DNA of 64,000 bases from Impatiens glandulifera (taxonomy: Eukaryota > Streptophyta > Magnoliopsida > Ericales > Balsaminaceae). This document shows, piece by piece, positions 24,310 through 36,286 of this stretch (position 1 is the first letter of the stretch; every line of letters begins with the position of its first letter). Under the pieces are notes generated by a model. The model did not search any database, was not told where the DNA came from, and was given only the letters and a program-made list of their open reading frames with translations. Location: the NCBI RefSeq assembly GCF_907164915.1, contig NC_061868.1, positions 20,827,819 to 20,891,818 of the forward strand, written 5' to 3'. The translations under genes and the position numbers were made by a program.

Positions 24310-26058
24310 GTACCCACATTCACTTGGGACCTAGACCAATCAGTCCCTTAGGAATCCATATATGAGTTATCTTGATGGATTTCCAATTTTGTGTTGTAAT
24401 AAGTGCGTATCATTTTGACTTAATAGACGCCTTCTTGCTAGCCACTAATCCCTTAACTTTAGAGGATGATTTTCTTCTAAAACTCCTTGACTTCTTGTCA
24501 AGATTTGGTTTGCCAGACTTACTAGCTACATCTAACTTAAGTTTCAACTAGTTAACTATTGGTGGAACATAAGTTATCTCATCCTTTAAAGTTAACTCAT
24601 CACGGTATGGATCAGTTCTAGTGTTAGTTAAACTCCCTTTGACAAAGCGTATTGGCTTAAGATTGTTAGTTTATGAGTTTAACTTCTTGTAAAACTTTTA
24701 TGAGTCATTTCTATCAAATCCTAGACCGGATTCACTTCCAGTAGGCCTCAACAGACTAATCTGATATTTGACATCTTCTCTAGACCTTTTCCAAGAACAT
24801 ACAATATAAGTTAAACATTTGTTTTTAGAAGAAAGGGTTTGAATCTTTTTTCTTTGAGCATTTCATTCTCAGATGAAATTTCATCCATGTTTTCAAAAAC
24901 TTTTGGTTTGGAGGTTTGAGAAAAAGGTGGTTCATCATTTTCATATTTTGAGCTTGTTTTGTTTTGAGATTCTGACTACTTTTTATACTTCGAGACCATA
25001 TCATTTAATGCAACCACTAGTTCATCTCGTGAGAAGTCATCTAGAGAGAAATCCAATACCTCAAATTCCTCAGAATCTTCCTCTTCTCTTGCCATGAAGC
25101 AAACAACCTCTTAATCATCATTGTCGCTGGATGATGAGTAGTATGAGTTGCTTTGAATCCACTTGGCCTTCAGCTCACCTTCATTGTCATTCTTCTTCTC
25201 ATCACGTTTTGGCTTTCTACACTCCAACCTGTAGTGACCTATAATACCATAGTTAAAATATTTAACATTAACTTTTGATTTAGATTTATCATCATTAGAA
25301 TTATTTTAAGAGCTTGAGTTAGGAATGCTCTTCTTCATGTATTTCTCAAATTTCTTCACGAGAAGAGCCATTGTGTCGCTGTTAAGCAACTGTGTATATG
25401 ACTTTTCTTCATTTACAACTACCGACTCTTCAGAAGTCACCAAAGCCTTGGTAATGATGACAGATATGGGGCGCTCCTCTTCATTCCTTTAGTTCAACTC
25501 GAACTCATAGGCCTTCAGGTCGGCAAGCAATTCGAAGAGCTCAATCTTATTGAGGTCTTTAGACTCCCTCATCGCCATAGTCTTGATGTCCTACTCCCTA
25601 GGTAACGCTCGCATGACCTTTATAGTAATCTCTCTTTTGCTATAGGTCTTGCCAAGAATAGATAGGGTGGTGACAATTTGATTGAATCTTGCATCAAACT
25701 CAGTCATCGTCTATCCTGGACGCATCTTTTTCTCTTTGATTTGCGCATTGCCTTCACAGAGTTGAGTGAGTCTGTCCCAAATTTCTTTGGCAGACTCGCA
25801 AGATATGATGTAGTTGAACATGTTATCGTCAAGGGATCTGTATAGGACATCCATGGTCAGGTTTTTGAGGTTGTTCTTCCTCTTATCTTCATTTATCCAC
25901 TCAAATTTTTCCTTGTCCATCTTGATAGGTCCTTCGGTGACAACAATCCACATGTCATCGTACAAGGAAGCAAGATGAGCATGAACTCTCTTCTTTCACA
26001 CCATGTAGTTTTCTTTCGAAAACATAGGAATCTTGGAGGAGCTAGCATCTTTCGACAT
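24310..26058 (-). pseudogene. M1 gag, disabled, zinc knuckle lost
   Basis: Starts at 26058 with MSKDASSSKIPMFSKENYMV; the next codon, expected TGG, is TGA (25996-25998). Then YDDMWIVVTEGPIKMDKEKF (from 25965), SAKEIWDRLTQLCEGN and MRALPRE follow, with several stops. The knuckle reads YFNYGIIGHYRLEC at about 25230-25270: both Cys of the first CxxC are Tyr (TGT to TAT), so the zinc site is lost, while P keeps CYNCGILGHYQLEC. The gag C-terminal region runs to the IYGFLRD/GFLRD-type segment near 24340, where protease would follow. It does not; sequence passes straight to non-coding DNA. Confidence 0.85.
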
Positions 26059-26108
26059 GATTTAGGTTCTAGTTGCTTGAGAATAGAAAACAAATCTTTG
26101 ATACCAAT

Positions 26109-26783
26109 TGATAGGATCCGTGCTACCAATAGAGACGGGGGTCTAACTATTAATGACAACCTCAGAAAAATCGTTTGATAGAAATCTTTTTAGGGATTAC
26201 TATCACATTATATTCTTCACAAACCTTCATAAACATTTGAAATGATTCAAGTGCGGAATTGATTGTTTGGGTTTGAAACCTCGAACCAATGAATAATGAA
26301 AGACGGAAGGAAAGAACACATCAAGATGTTTATGAATGTTCAGAACTAACTCTCCTACGTCACCCCTTCTTCTACAACCGAAAGGATTTCACTAAACTTC
26401 TTGATTAATATACAGTTCACTGAATAACTAACACTTTGTTGAACAGAATAGACTATGTTCAACTTACAATATGAATAAGAATATCTCTCAACTAAAACAG
26501 TGTTTTTAATTCTCTCTCTTGAACTTGAATATGATATACAATCAGTAAGTGCAAGAGTGATTCGTAATGTGAGTAGAGTAACTTCTGATTCTTCTGGATG
26601 ATTTGTTTGTTGTCCTTGAGTAGCTAAAAAGCGTGGAAAGACACCAACGGTCAAATCTTCTATATAGACACGTGGCACGCGCCCATAGAATGGTCGCCTA
26701 AAGGACTGAGTACAACATGCTTTGTGCTTCTAGAATGTGGCCGTACTGAACGGTAGTGCGCGAAATATCATTCTGCAACTATC
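26109..26783 (-). repeat. M1 5' LTR, fragment 1 (left of P)
   Basis: Matches the first 670 bases of the 3' LTR at 17934. The adjoining minus-strand sequence ATTGGTATCAAAGATTTG just inside is the primer-site region. It ends with CTATC at 26779-26783, the duplicated target of P. Confidence 0.88.
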
Positions 26784-26979
26784 TGTTGGGTCAAATAATT
26801 TTGACTAAGGGTCAAAGTATTTTGACTAATGGAATTTTGATGATGTGTTGGTATAAAAGTTAAACTAAGTCGTCTAATCGTTTTTGGTGTAGGAGTATCG
26901 AAAACATGTTATATTAGACTATGTCTGAATGAGGTTCATTAGACTGATTGGCCATTAGATGCATTGAGTTCGACGTGCA

Positions 26980-27720
26980 GTTTAACAGACGTAGTTAGAC
27001 GTGCAGTCTAATAGATACTTAGTTAGACGTGCATTCTAACAGACGTAGTTAGACGTGCAGTCTAACGGATACCTATTTAGACGTGCAGTTTAACGGATAC
27101 ATAATTAGACGTGCAGTCTAACAGACGTAGTTAGACGTGTAGTCTAACGGATACGTATTTAGACATGTAGTCTAACGGATACGTAGTTAGACGTGTAGTC
27201 TAACAGACGTAGTTAGACGTGCAGTCTAACGGATACGTAGTTAGACGTGTAGTCTAACAGATACGTAGTTAGACGTGCAGTCTAACGGATACGTAGTTAG
27301 ACGTGTCGTCTAACAGATGAGAGTTAAACGTGTAGTCTAACTCCTTCAAATTAGTCTAAGGGAACCTTAGTTAGACGTGTCATCTAACAGATGAGAGTTA
27401 GACGTGCAGTCTAACTCCTTAATATTAGTCTGAAGGGAACCATAGTTAGACGTGCCGTCTAGCAAATGAGAGCTAGATGTGCAGTCAAACTCCTTCAGAT
27501 TAGTCTGAAAGGAGACGTAGTTAGACGTGCCGTCTATCAGATGAGAGTTAGACGTGTAGTCTAACTCCTTCAGATTAGTCTGAAGGGAACCGTAGTTGGA
27601 CGTGTCGTCTAACAGATGAGAGTTAAACGTGCAGTCTTACTTCTTCAGATTAGTTTGAAGGGAACCGTAATTAGACGTGTCGTCTAATCCCATTAGACCA
27701 GGTGGTCTAATAGATTAGGC
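26980..27720. repeat. Palindromic minisatellite and 75-bp higher-order repeat, P 5' LTR
   Basis: Units of GTTAGACGTGCAGTCTAAC separated by GGATACGTA or AGACGTA. From about 27300 they are organised into roughly five 75-bp repeats, each containing CAGATGAGAGTTAGACGTGC and CTCCTTCAGATTAGTCTGAA, the latter also an inverted repeat. Confidence 0.9.
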
Positions 27721-28097
27721 TAATAGACGTGGGCGTCTAATTTCATTAGACTTGTAAGTCTAAGTGAAAAACATCTAATGCCATGCTTAAGCAGTTGCTT
27801 GAATCTAGCATTCGTCTACCCACGATCAACTAACTTTAAGCTACTCTTGCTCCACTTTCTAGTGCAGATCAGTACGATAGTTAGTTGCAACCAATTAATT
27901 AATGCCACGTAAGCAAATATTCTTCCCACTACTTGTTTTTTGCAGGAATATCCTAGAAGAATATTTGGCGCACTATCAGATTGGTACGGCCACGATCCTG
28001 GTGCTCAGAGTCTGATGTACCTGTGTACTATGGAGGCATTCCAATGTAAGTTTGCCACGTGTCATTATAGAAGATTCGATCGTAGGTACCTTCTCTC

Positions 28098-28106
28098 TAT
28101 TTAAAG
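28098..28106 (+). promoter_or_regulatory. LTR TATA-like box of P
   Basis: TATTTAAAG within CTCTCTATTTAAAGATC, conserved in the 3' LTR at 34874-34882. Likely the core of the LTR promoter, so the transcript would start about 30 bases downstream. Confidence 0.5.
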
Positions 28107-28679
28107 ATCTTCAAGGACAACGGATGAATCATCGATATATCGATAGCTAGAGAATCATACGCGAACATACAAGCTGATACACGAATGAATTGCTTTCCTT
28201 CTTTACTGTGTGTTTATCAAGAGATAGATAGAATCAAAGTATTGTCTAGCTGAGTGACATTCTTCAATATATTGTACGTTGAACAAAGTCTGTTCTGTTT
28301 AACAATGAGCTAGTCGTGAAACTGTATTTGATTCTAAGAAAAGTATAGTGAATCCTTCTGGTAGTTTGAAGAAGGGGTGACGTAGGAGAGTTTTGCTCCG
28401 AACATCCATAAACAAACTGTTGTGTCATTTACATTCTATTATCTTCTCATTATTTGGTTATTAGCTTCAAACCTGAGCAAACGTTTCCACACTTGAATCG
28501 TTCAAGAGTTTGCAAGGGTTTGTGTAGAATAGAAAGTGATATAAATCCCTAATAGGATTTCTATCAAATCGTTTTTTTCCGAAGCCGTCATCAATAGCCA
28601 GACCCCCGTCTCTATTGATTACGCAGATCCTATCAATCGGTATTAGAGATCTATTACTATTCTCAAGCTTTCACTAAGA

Positions 28680-30475
28680 ATGTCAACCATAACCAAAGAT
28701 GCAAGTGCTATTGCAATCCCCACATTCTCTATAGAAAACTATATCGTGTGGAAGAAGAGAGTTCGAGCTCATTTCTCATCTCTTCATGATGACATGTTAA
28801 GGGTTATCATAGATGGTCCTATCAAGATCGATAAGGAGAAATCCGAATGGACTAGTGAAGGAAAGAGGAAGAACAATCTCAACAACATGGCTTTAGATAT
28901 TATGTACAGATCTCTTGATGATAGTATGTTCAATTACATCATCGAGTGTGATACTGCTAAGGAGATATGGGACAGACTCACTCAACTGTGTGAGGGCAAT
29001 GAGCAAACCAAGGAGAACAAGATTATGTATGCCACTCAATAGTTTGACAGTTTCAAAATGCGTCTCGGAGAAATAATGAATTAGTTCGACATAAGGTTTA
29101 GCCATATTGTCTACACTCTATCTATTCTTGGAAAGACCTATAGCAACAGGGAGCTTTCTATCAAGTTCATGCGTGCTCTTCCAAGGGAATGGGACATAAA
29201 GACGATGGCTATGAGGGAATCCAAAGACCTCAACAAGATCTCGCTCTTCGATATGTTCGCTGATCTCAAGGCCTACGAGTCTGATTTAAACTCTAGGATT
29301 GAAGAAGATCAATCCACATCCATTATCATTGCCAAAGCGTTGGTGACCTCTGAAGAGCCTCCAGCCGTTCCTGATGTACAGACATCAGCTCAACAGTTTA
29401 GCAGTGATGTTATGTCTCTCTTCGTGAAAAAGTTTGGTGACTTCATGAAGAAGAGCAACTCTAACTCAAGCTCTTCAAATTCTAATGATAAAAAGAGATC
29501 CAAAGCTAATGTTAAGTGTTATAACTGTGGCATTTTAGGTCATTACCAATTGGAATGTCGGAAGCCGAAGCGTGAAGAGAAGAAAAATGACAATGAAAAG
29601 GAGCTGAAGGCTCTTATGGCAGGGGACGGGAAAAACAGACGAAATCACCGTGATTCTTACTTCTCATCCAGCGATAGTGATGAAGACGAGGTGGCTTGCT
29701 TCATGGAAAGGGAAGAAGAAGAAGAAACTCAAGAAACAAACTAGTAGCTTTCAAGGGAACAATTTTCAAGGGAACAACTAGTAGCTTCACTAGATGACAT
29801 GGTCATATAGTACATAAAGCTAACAGAATCCTTAAATGAAACAAAATCTTCACCCAAAGTGTCTCAACCAATTTTATCTCAAACTATAGAATCAAATGTT
29901 TTTGAAAAGAAAGTAGTATAGATCTCATCTGAGAATGAGATGCTCAAGGAACAGATCCAAACACTCTTATGAAAACAAAAGATTAAACTATGTTGTTAGT
30001 GCTTGGACAAGGTCTGGAGAAGCTGTCAAATATCAGATTAGTCTGTTAAAACCTACTGGATCTAGATCCAGTTTAGAATTTAATGGAAATTACCCAAACC
30101 GGTCCTACAAAAAGTCAAACTCAGCAGCTAACAAGCTTAAGCCAAAATCCTTTGTTAAAGGGAGTTTAATTGATATTGAATCTGACCCCATTCATGAAGA
30201 AGTAGCTTTGAAAAATAAAATAACTTATGTTCCACCGACTGTCAGCTGGCTGAAAATAATTTAGAAGCAGGCAACAAGTCTGGCAATCTAAAACCTAACT
30301 CAAAGTCAAGGAGTTTTAAAAGAAAATCATCTTCAAAAGCTAAGGGATCAGTGGCTAGAAGGAAGACCTCTGCTAAGTCAAAATCATACGCATTTATCAC
30401 AACACAAAATGGGAAATCCATTAGAATGTCTAAAATATGGATTCCTAAGGGACTAATTGATCAAGGACCCAATTG
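28680..30475 (+). pseudogene. P gag (UBN2-like plus CCHC knuckle), two early stops
   Basis: Starts MSTITKDASAIAIPTFS, 44 bases after the LTR. The UBN2-type capsid region follows (YIVWKKRVRAHFSSLHDDML, TAKEIWDRLTQLCEGNEQTK). Two TAG stops lie at 29040-29042 and 29082-29084. The frame then stays open to 29744, with MRALPREWDIKTMAMRESKD and an intact CCHC knuckle CYNCGILGHYQLEC (about 29517-29558), then an acidic tail. Beyond, a decayed linker carries KSFVKGSLIDIESDP and, at about 30430, IWIPKGLIDQGPN. In Q that last block sits just before the protease; here no protease follows. SIRE-like gag of a non-autonomous element. Confidence 0.87.
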
Positions 30476-30544
30476 AATGTGGGTTCTAAAGTTTGTAAAT
30501 ATTTTATTGTGTAGGTGATGCATGAGAGCTACAGGAAGGAAGCA

Positions 30545-31300
30545 TGGAGCATACTCTTATGAGTATACATTTAAGGAGATCAACAATGGCCTTTGCCATT
30601 CTAGAGGACTATGTGTTTTTATGTTTTAAAAATATTTTTGGTCTTAAGGACCTTAAAACAATTGTTTATTCATTTTATACATGCACAAAATGAGAGGGAA
30701 AACTTATCTTGGAAATAAAGATACACTCAGACAAAAGGCCTTAATCAGTGTATTAGACGAGGTCGTCTGTGAGAAAAAGCATGTACTTAGACGTATTTTT
30801 ACTCACACTCTATGCATCTAAATCTATGTGTCTTGGTTAATAACCTGTGCGGTTAGACGTATACGTCTAATAGACGTTAGACATTTTTACGACAACAACA
30901 AGTGCATGCTCACGTCTAATCAAACACACGTCTAATACGTGATGTTCATGCGTAATTAGACGTCGACGTCTAATAGACGTTAGACGTTTATAAGACACAT
31001 AATTAGACTCTTGCTTCTAATAGACGTTTAGATTTCATAGATTGGTGTAGTAAGAAAAACGTCTAACTACGTGTGTATTAGACCGATCAAGGACAGTTGT
31101 CCCACGTGATGTGATATCTAATTTTTCCGCTCAAACAAAAACATAGTCATCTCCTAATAACATGAAGACACGTGTCTTTCAAGTTAAGAGAGAATGACTA
31201 ATATACCCCTAAATTAATGATGACTTTTTGGAAAGGACGTATAATATTAATTGATGGGCGATTCCCCTAGGAAATATGACGGTTATCCTATGCGACTCTT
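30545..31300. other. Pol deletion junction and TAGACGT-rich spacer in P
   Basis: Similarity with Q ends around 30545, just before where WYLDSG of protease would start. The sequence after it matches M1's spacer (for example GGACTATGTG against GGACTAAGTG). From 30750 to 31080 it holds repeated TAGACGT/ACGTCTA, such as AGACGTATACGTCTAATAGA. No gene. Confidence 0.75.
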
Positions 31301-31307
31301 GGGAGTT

Positions 31308-31314
31308 TATAAAG
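31308..31314 (+). promoter_or_regulatory. TATA-like box upstream of the P extra ORF
   Basis: TATAAAG in GAGTTTATAAAGGAAATT, 130 bases before the ATG at 31438 and just after the TAGACGT-rich spacer. Confidence 0.45.
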
Positions 31315-31437
31315 GAAATTCTGCATGAGATTGAAAAAGCTTTTTCTCTCTCAAAATCTCTTAAGCACCCTAGATTTGTTCGATTTTCTCTCGAAGAAAC
31401 CCTTGTTCATCTTGTGTCTATTCGTATTCTTTCAAAG

Positions 31438-33306
31438 ATGGGAAACAAGATAATCACACTTGGTCCTTGTACTGTGCAGGTTGATTTTCCCTCCGTCTAC
31501 TCGTTCAATCAGCAAGATGTGGTTGACATGTTCTGATCCCTTGAATATTCTGGTCTCGAGAAATACCTTGGCGGGCCGTTCATATTCCACGAAAAAGAAG
31601 TCAGGGAGTTCTTCAAATCGGCAACGATGGTCGGCGATTCCATTACTGCAACGGTGAATGATACAGAAGTCTCTTTCAACAAAGCATCCTATGCGGAGTT
31701 CTTCGAACTTCCATCGGAGGGGCATACTTTCAACCTGAATCTTCCATCTGAAGTCACAGAAGAAATGAAGACGGTTTTCTCAGCCGACGGCTCGGAGATT
31801 CGACTAAACGTGAGTAAGAAGGCTCTTAAACCCAGTTTATTTTTTTGAATGATGTGGTGGCTAAAGCGCTTCAAGGGAAGGCAGATTCTTTCCATCTATA
31901 TAGTCAAGACCGTTTTGACTATATGTCAGCTATTTCTAAAGGGATTTAGGTCAACTAGGCCTCAACTTTGTACCTGAACCTGTGCTCAACTATTAATCAA
32001 GAGAACAAGGAAAGTGTGAGTTTTGCTGCTCAACTAAGTCGTCTATTGGAACATTTAAGGGTCCCATGGGGGATTCTGAGCCAATCAATTTTACCCGGGT
32101 GTACAATGTCTTCAATATTGCTAACACCCTCGTACGAATGAAGAATAACAAGGAATCGCTCTCAGGAGCATCAAGCCAACAGACAGGAGGAAGGTCTGTT
32201 ACTCGTTTCAAACATCCAGCGGCTTCTATCTTGTCTACAGGAGCCAAAAGATCAAAAATCGTCAATGAATCAGAGGCTAGTTCCACTAGTGTTAAGAGTT
32301 CATCGAAGAAGGACTCTGGAATAGTCGATTCCAGAGTTAGGCAAGGTCCCGTCGAACTTGCTGCTATTCCCATGTCTCCCTTATCTCCAGCTGTGAGTCA
32401 GTTAAGAAAGCCCTCCAGGTCCTCTGTTTTAAGAGGAGATAAATCAAAGGTGCCCATGGCGTCTAAGTCTGTAAAAGCATCATCAAAGGTAACCCCTTCC
32501 CAATCTCAGACCGAAGTGCCTAAATTTAATATTCCTAAGTTAGAACAAGATAAGTCTATTTTTATTCCTATTGAGGAATCTACTGTCGGGCCAACTGTTG
32601 AGCCAGTTGGTCTAAATACTGAAAATCTTGACAGGGTTCTGTCTCCTATCTTTCAACCCGATCTTGTAGCTGTTGATGCTACAATGTCTCTTGAACCAGA
32701 GAAAGGTGCGGTTCTTACGCATCTGAAAAGGCCATTTCCATGCTAGTCGAAGAGCCCCTTGTTTCCAATCATGTCCCAACAGAGTCCGTAGTGACTGGAA
32801 AGCTTGTTCAGTCAGAACCTACACCAGGAGTCTTTGCTAAACCCCTTTGTGCTCTTGAATTAATGCGTTCCACAAGAAAGGCTTATGGAATAACGATTGG
32901 GGAACCAAAGCCTACTCCAAAGCCTGTTAAGGATATTGGAAAAGGGAAGGATGTTGCAACTGATTCTAATGAGGAGGTTTCTGAAGTAGCCTGCATTGTC
33001 AACCTTATGTTGGATCAGGCCAACATAATTGCTGCTGAGAAGATTGATATCTTTGATACTTGGGTCCTGAACAGAATGTCTATTAAGTATGAAGAGGTCA
33101 TCAAAGGTAAAGGTATAAAAAGTCGATGGTTGAAGATAGTCAGTACTGAAAAGAGAGTCTTGAAATGGGCTAAGACATTGGCGGTTTATGAAGCTCTTAA
33201 GAGAAAAGAGCTAGTTGAAGCAAATCTGAGAGGAAGAACAATTGACCCAACTATCAAGGAACTCAGCTACCCAATCGACCCACTCGTGAATAGGGAAGAA
33301 CAATAA
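31438..33306 (+). pseudogene. P extra ORF (EFF..A/LPSEG domain protein), disabled, short C-terminus
   Basis: Starts MGNKIITLGPCTVQVDFPSV. The conserved domain shows VREFFKSATMVGDSITATV, AEFFELPSEGHTF and FLNDVVAKALQGKADSF. Lesions: TGA at 31534-31536 where M1 has an Arg codon, a frame change near 31843 in a T run, two stops near 31950, and another frame change near 32740. After the domain come a Ser/Lys-rich region (SVKASSKVTPSQSQ) and the M1-like block ALELMRSTRKAYGI and ACIVNLMLDQANI, ending at 33306. The coiled-coil and basic Gly/Arg tail found in M1 are missing, apparently deleted. Function unknown; see M1. Confidence 0.82.
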
Positions 33307-33494
33307 TCTCTTTTCTCTTAAACTATCTTCTATTAGTTTATGAACTTGGTTCTATAAATTTGGTTTCTGAATATTGGTTTTTGAAAAGTGTTTCTGTAAG
33401 ATTGGTGAACAAGTTTGAATCTTTCTTTTATATGATGGATGTTCATTTTGTTATCTATGCAAAGTTTTAACATCATCATCAAAAAGGGGGAAAT

Positions 33495-35409
33495 TGTTGG
33501 GTCAAATTATTTTGACCTAGGGTGAAAGTATTTTGAGTAATGAAATTTTGATGATGTGTTGGTATAAAACTTAAACTAAGCCGTTTAATCGTTTTATCAT
33601 TTTTGGTGCAGGAGTATCAAAAACATGTTATATTAGACTAAGTCTGAATGAAGTTCATTAAACTAATTGGCCATTATATGTATTGAGATAGACGTGCAGT
33701 CTAACAGACATATTTAAACGTGCAGTCTAACAGATACGTAGTTAGACGTACAGTCTAACAGACGTAGTTAGACGTGCAGTCTAACGGATACGTAGTTAGA
33801 TGTGCAATCTAATGGATACATAGTTAGACGTGGAGTCTAACGGATACATTGTTAGATGTGCAGTCTAACAGACGTAGTTAGACGTGCAGTCTAATGGATA
33901 CGTAGTTAGACATTCAGTCTAACAGATACGTAGTTAGACGTGCAGTCTTATAGATACGTAGATAGACGTGTAGTCTAACAGACATAGTTAGACGTGATGT
34001 CTAACGGATACGTAGTTAGATATGCAGTCTAACAGATACGTAGTTAGACGTGTAGTCTAACAGATACGTAGTTAGACGTGACGTCTAACAGATGAGAGTT
34101 ATACGTGCATTCTAACTCATTCAGATTAGTATGAAGGGAACCATAGTTAGACGTGTCGTCTAACAGATGAGAGTTATACGTGCATTCTAACACCTTCAGA
34201 TTAGTCTGAAGGGAACCATAGTTAGATGTGTCATCTAACAGATGAGAGTTAGACGTGCAGTCTAGCTCCTTCAGATTAGTCAGAAGGGAGACATAGTTAG
34301 ACGTGTCGTCTAACAGATGAGAGTTAGACGTGCAGTCTAACTCCTTCAGATTAGTCTGAAGGGAGACGTAGTTAGACATATCGTCTAATAGATGAGAGTT
34401 AGATGTGCAGTCTAACTCCTACAGATTAGTCTAAAGGGAACCGTAATTAGACGTGTCGTCTAATCCCATTAGACTAGGTGGTCTAATGGATCCTTCTATT
34501 AGACGTGGGCGTCTAATTTCATTAGACTTGTAAGTCTAAGTGAAAAATGTCAAATGCCATGCTTAAGTAGTTGCTTGAAGTTAGCATCCGTCTACCCATG
34601 ATCAATTAACTGTATGCTACTACTGCACCACTTTCTAGTGCATATCAGTACGACAGCCAGCTGCAACAAATTAATTAATGACACGGAAGCAAATATTCTT
34701 CCCACTACTTGTTTCTTGCAAGAATATCCTAGAAGAATATTTGGCGCACTACCAGATTGGTACGACCACGATCCTGGTGCTTAGAGTCTGATGTACATGT
34801 GTATTATGGAGCCGTTCCAATGGAAGTTTTCCATGTGTCATTATAGAAGATTTGACCATTGGTACCTGCTCTCTATTTAAAGATCTTCAAGGAAAATGGA
34901 TGAATCATCGATCTATCGATAGCCAGAGAATCATACGCAAACATACAAGCTGATACACGAACAAATTGCTTTCCTTCTTTACTATGTGTTTATCAAGAGA
35001 GAGATAGAATCAAAGTATTGTCTAGCTGAGTGATATTCTTCAATATATTGTACGTTGAATAGAGTCTGTTTTTTTCAACACTGAGCTAGTCGTGCAACTA
35101 TATTTGATTCTAAGAAAAGTATAGTGAATCCTTCCGGTGGTTGGAATAAGGGGTGATGTAGGAGAGTTTTGCTCCGAACATCCATAAATAAACTATTGTG
35201 TCATTTACATTCTGTCATCTTCTTATTCTTTGAATCTTAGCTTCAAACCTGAGAAAACGTTTCCGCACTTGAATCGTTCAAGAGTTTGCAAGGGTTTGTG
35301 TAGAATAGAAAGTGATATAAATCCCTTACAGGATTTCTATCAAATCGTTTTTCCGAAGCCGTCATCAATAGCCAGACCCCCGTCTCTATCGATTACGCCG
35401 ATCCTATGA
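33495..35409 (+). repeat. P 3' LTR
   Basis: 1915 bases, the same organisation as the 5' LTR: palindromic array about 33690-34078, 75-bp repeats about 34078-34460, TATA-like box 34874-34882. The terminal CA has become GA. Confidence 0.9.
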
Positions 35410-35414
35410 CTGTC

Positions 35415-35657
35415 TATTACAGAACAAGTACTGGGAGGAATATTTGCGTATGTGGCGTTCATTCATTTGATGCAGGTAGCTGGCGTACTGATCTGCAAGA
35501 GAAAGTGGAGAAGGAGTAGCGTACAACTAGTTGATCGTGGGTAGACGTATGCTAACTTCAGACGGCTGCTGAAGTGAGGCATTAGACGTGCTCCATAGAC
35601 CACCAAGTCTAATAGAGTTAGACGTCAACGTCTATTAGAGAGATCTATTATAATATC
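35415..35657 (-). repeat. M1 5' LTR, fragment 2 (between P and Q)
   Basis: Continues the M1 LTR from where P inserted (GAACAAGTACTGGGAGGAAT, matching 18613 onward), up to ATATC at 35653-35657, the target duplicated by Q. Confidence 0.88.
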
Positions 35658-35720
35658 TGTTAGATAAAATTAGATCGGTTAAATAAAACTTAACAAAAAC
35701 ATATTTCTTGTGCAGGAAAC

Positions 35721-35822
35721 GGTCAAGTTACTCAACCGGTCAAGTCACTCAACCGGCCAAGTTACTCGATCGGCCAAGTTACTCGATCTGCCAAGTTACT
35801 CAATCGGTCAAGCAATCCAACC
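35721..35822 (+). repeat. 17-bp tandem repeat in the Q LTR
   Basis: Six units of GGTCAAGTTACTCAACC with small changes. The 3' LTR has five (57542-57626). Each junction creates an AACCGG-type motif. Confidence 0.92.
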
Positions 35823-36277
35823 GAACAAGAAGATAAGATCGGTCAAAACAGAAGGCCAAAAGCATTAAACATTCGGTCAATCAGAAGCTATGGAAAAACC
35901 GGAAGTCATCCAGTTAACATAAACAACCGACTAGTATAAATAGATACTTCAAGTATCTGTTGAGGATGATACCGAAGGAACAGACTTTAGTATTTCCATA
36001 TTCATACAAGTCTTAGGACAGTCTGAAGGCTGTAAAAGATCGTCCGACAAGATCTTTCCACTCCAGGATAAATCAGAGACGAAATCTTCCAGGTACAGGC
36101 AACTGTCCAACCAACAGTTGCCATATTGAGTAAAAGACAAACCTAGTCGGTTTGACCTATACACTGGAAGTCTAGACTGCCATGTCTGAAGTCTAGACCG
36201 TCAGGTCTGAATCACTGAACCTCTACTCAACCAATCAAACTTAAGGAAATAAAATGTGACCGTTGGCACATTTCACC

Positions 36278-36286
36278 TATAAAAGA
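36278..36286 (+). promoter_or_regulatory. LTR TATA box of Q
   Basis: CTATAAAAG within CACCTATAAAAGAAGGAG; conserved at 58060-58068 in the 3' LTR. Good core promoter match. Confidence 0.6.

Larger units (their letters stand above)
26784..28635 (+). repeat. P 5' LTR
   Basis: 1852 bases. Contents in order: the TTAGACGTG palindromic array (26940-27300), a 75-bp higher-order repeat (27300-27690), a TATA-like box (28098) and the end CCTATCA. Confidence 0.9.
26784..35409 (+). mobile_element. P: pol-less LTR retrotransposon nested in the M1 5' LTR
   Basis: LTRs at 26784-28635 and 33495-35409 start TGTTGGGTCAAA and end GATCCTATCA or GATCCTATGA. The target duplication is CTATC (26779-26783) against CTGTC (35410-35414). 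A primer site (ATCGGTATTAGAGATC) follows the 5' LTR and a polypurine tract (AAAAAGGGGGAAAT) precedes the 3' LTR. The interior of 4.86 kb has gag and the extra ORF but no pol, as in M1. Inserted head-to-head with M1, in a relative's LTR. Confidence 0.9.

Noticed and set aside
17934..26783. M1 as a solo or separate small element from 17934 to 26783
   Set aside because: The 5' LTR at 26109 is incomplete there; its missing parts follow P and Q, and the matching GAATA duplication is at 59209.
34044..34379. Minus-strand open frame with four 25-residue repeats
   Set aside because: It lies in the P 3' LTR minisatellite; the frame is open only because the DNA unit is 75 bp. Not a gene.
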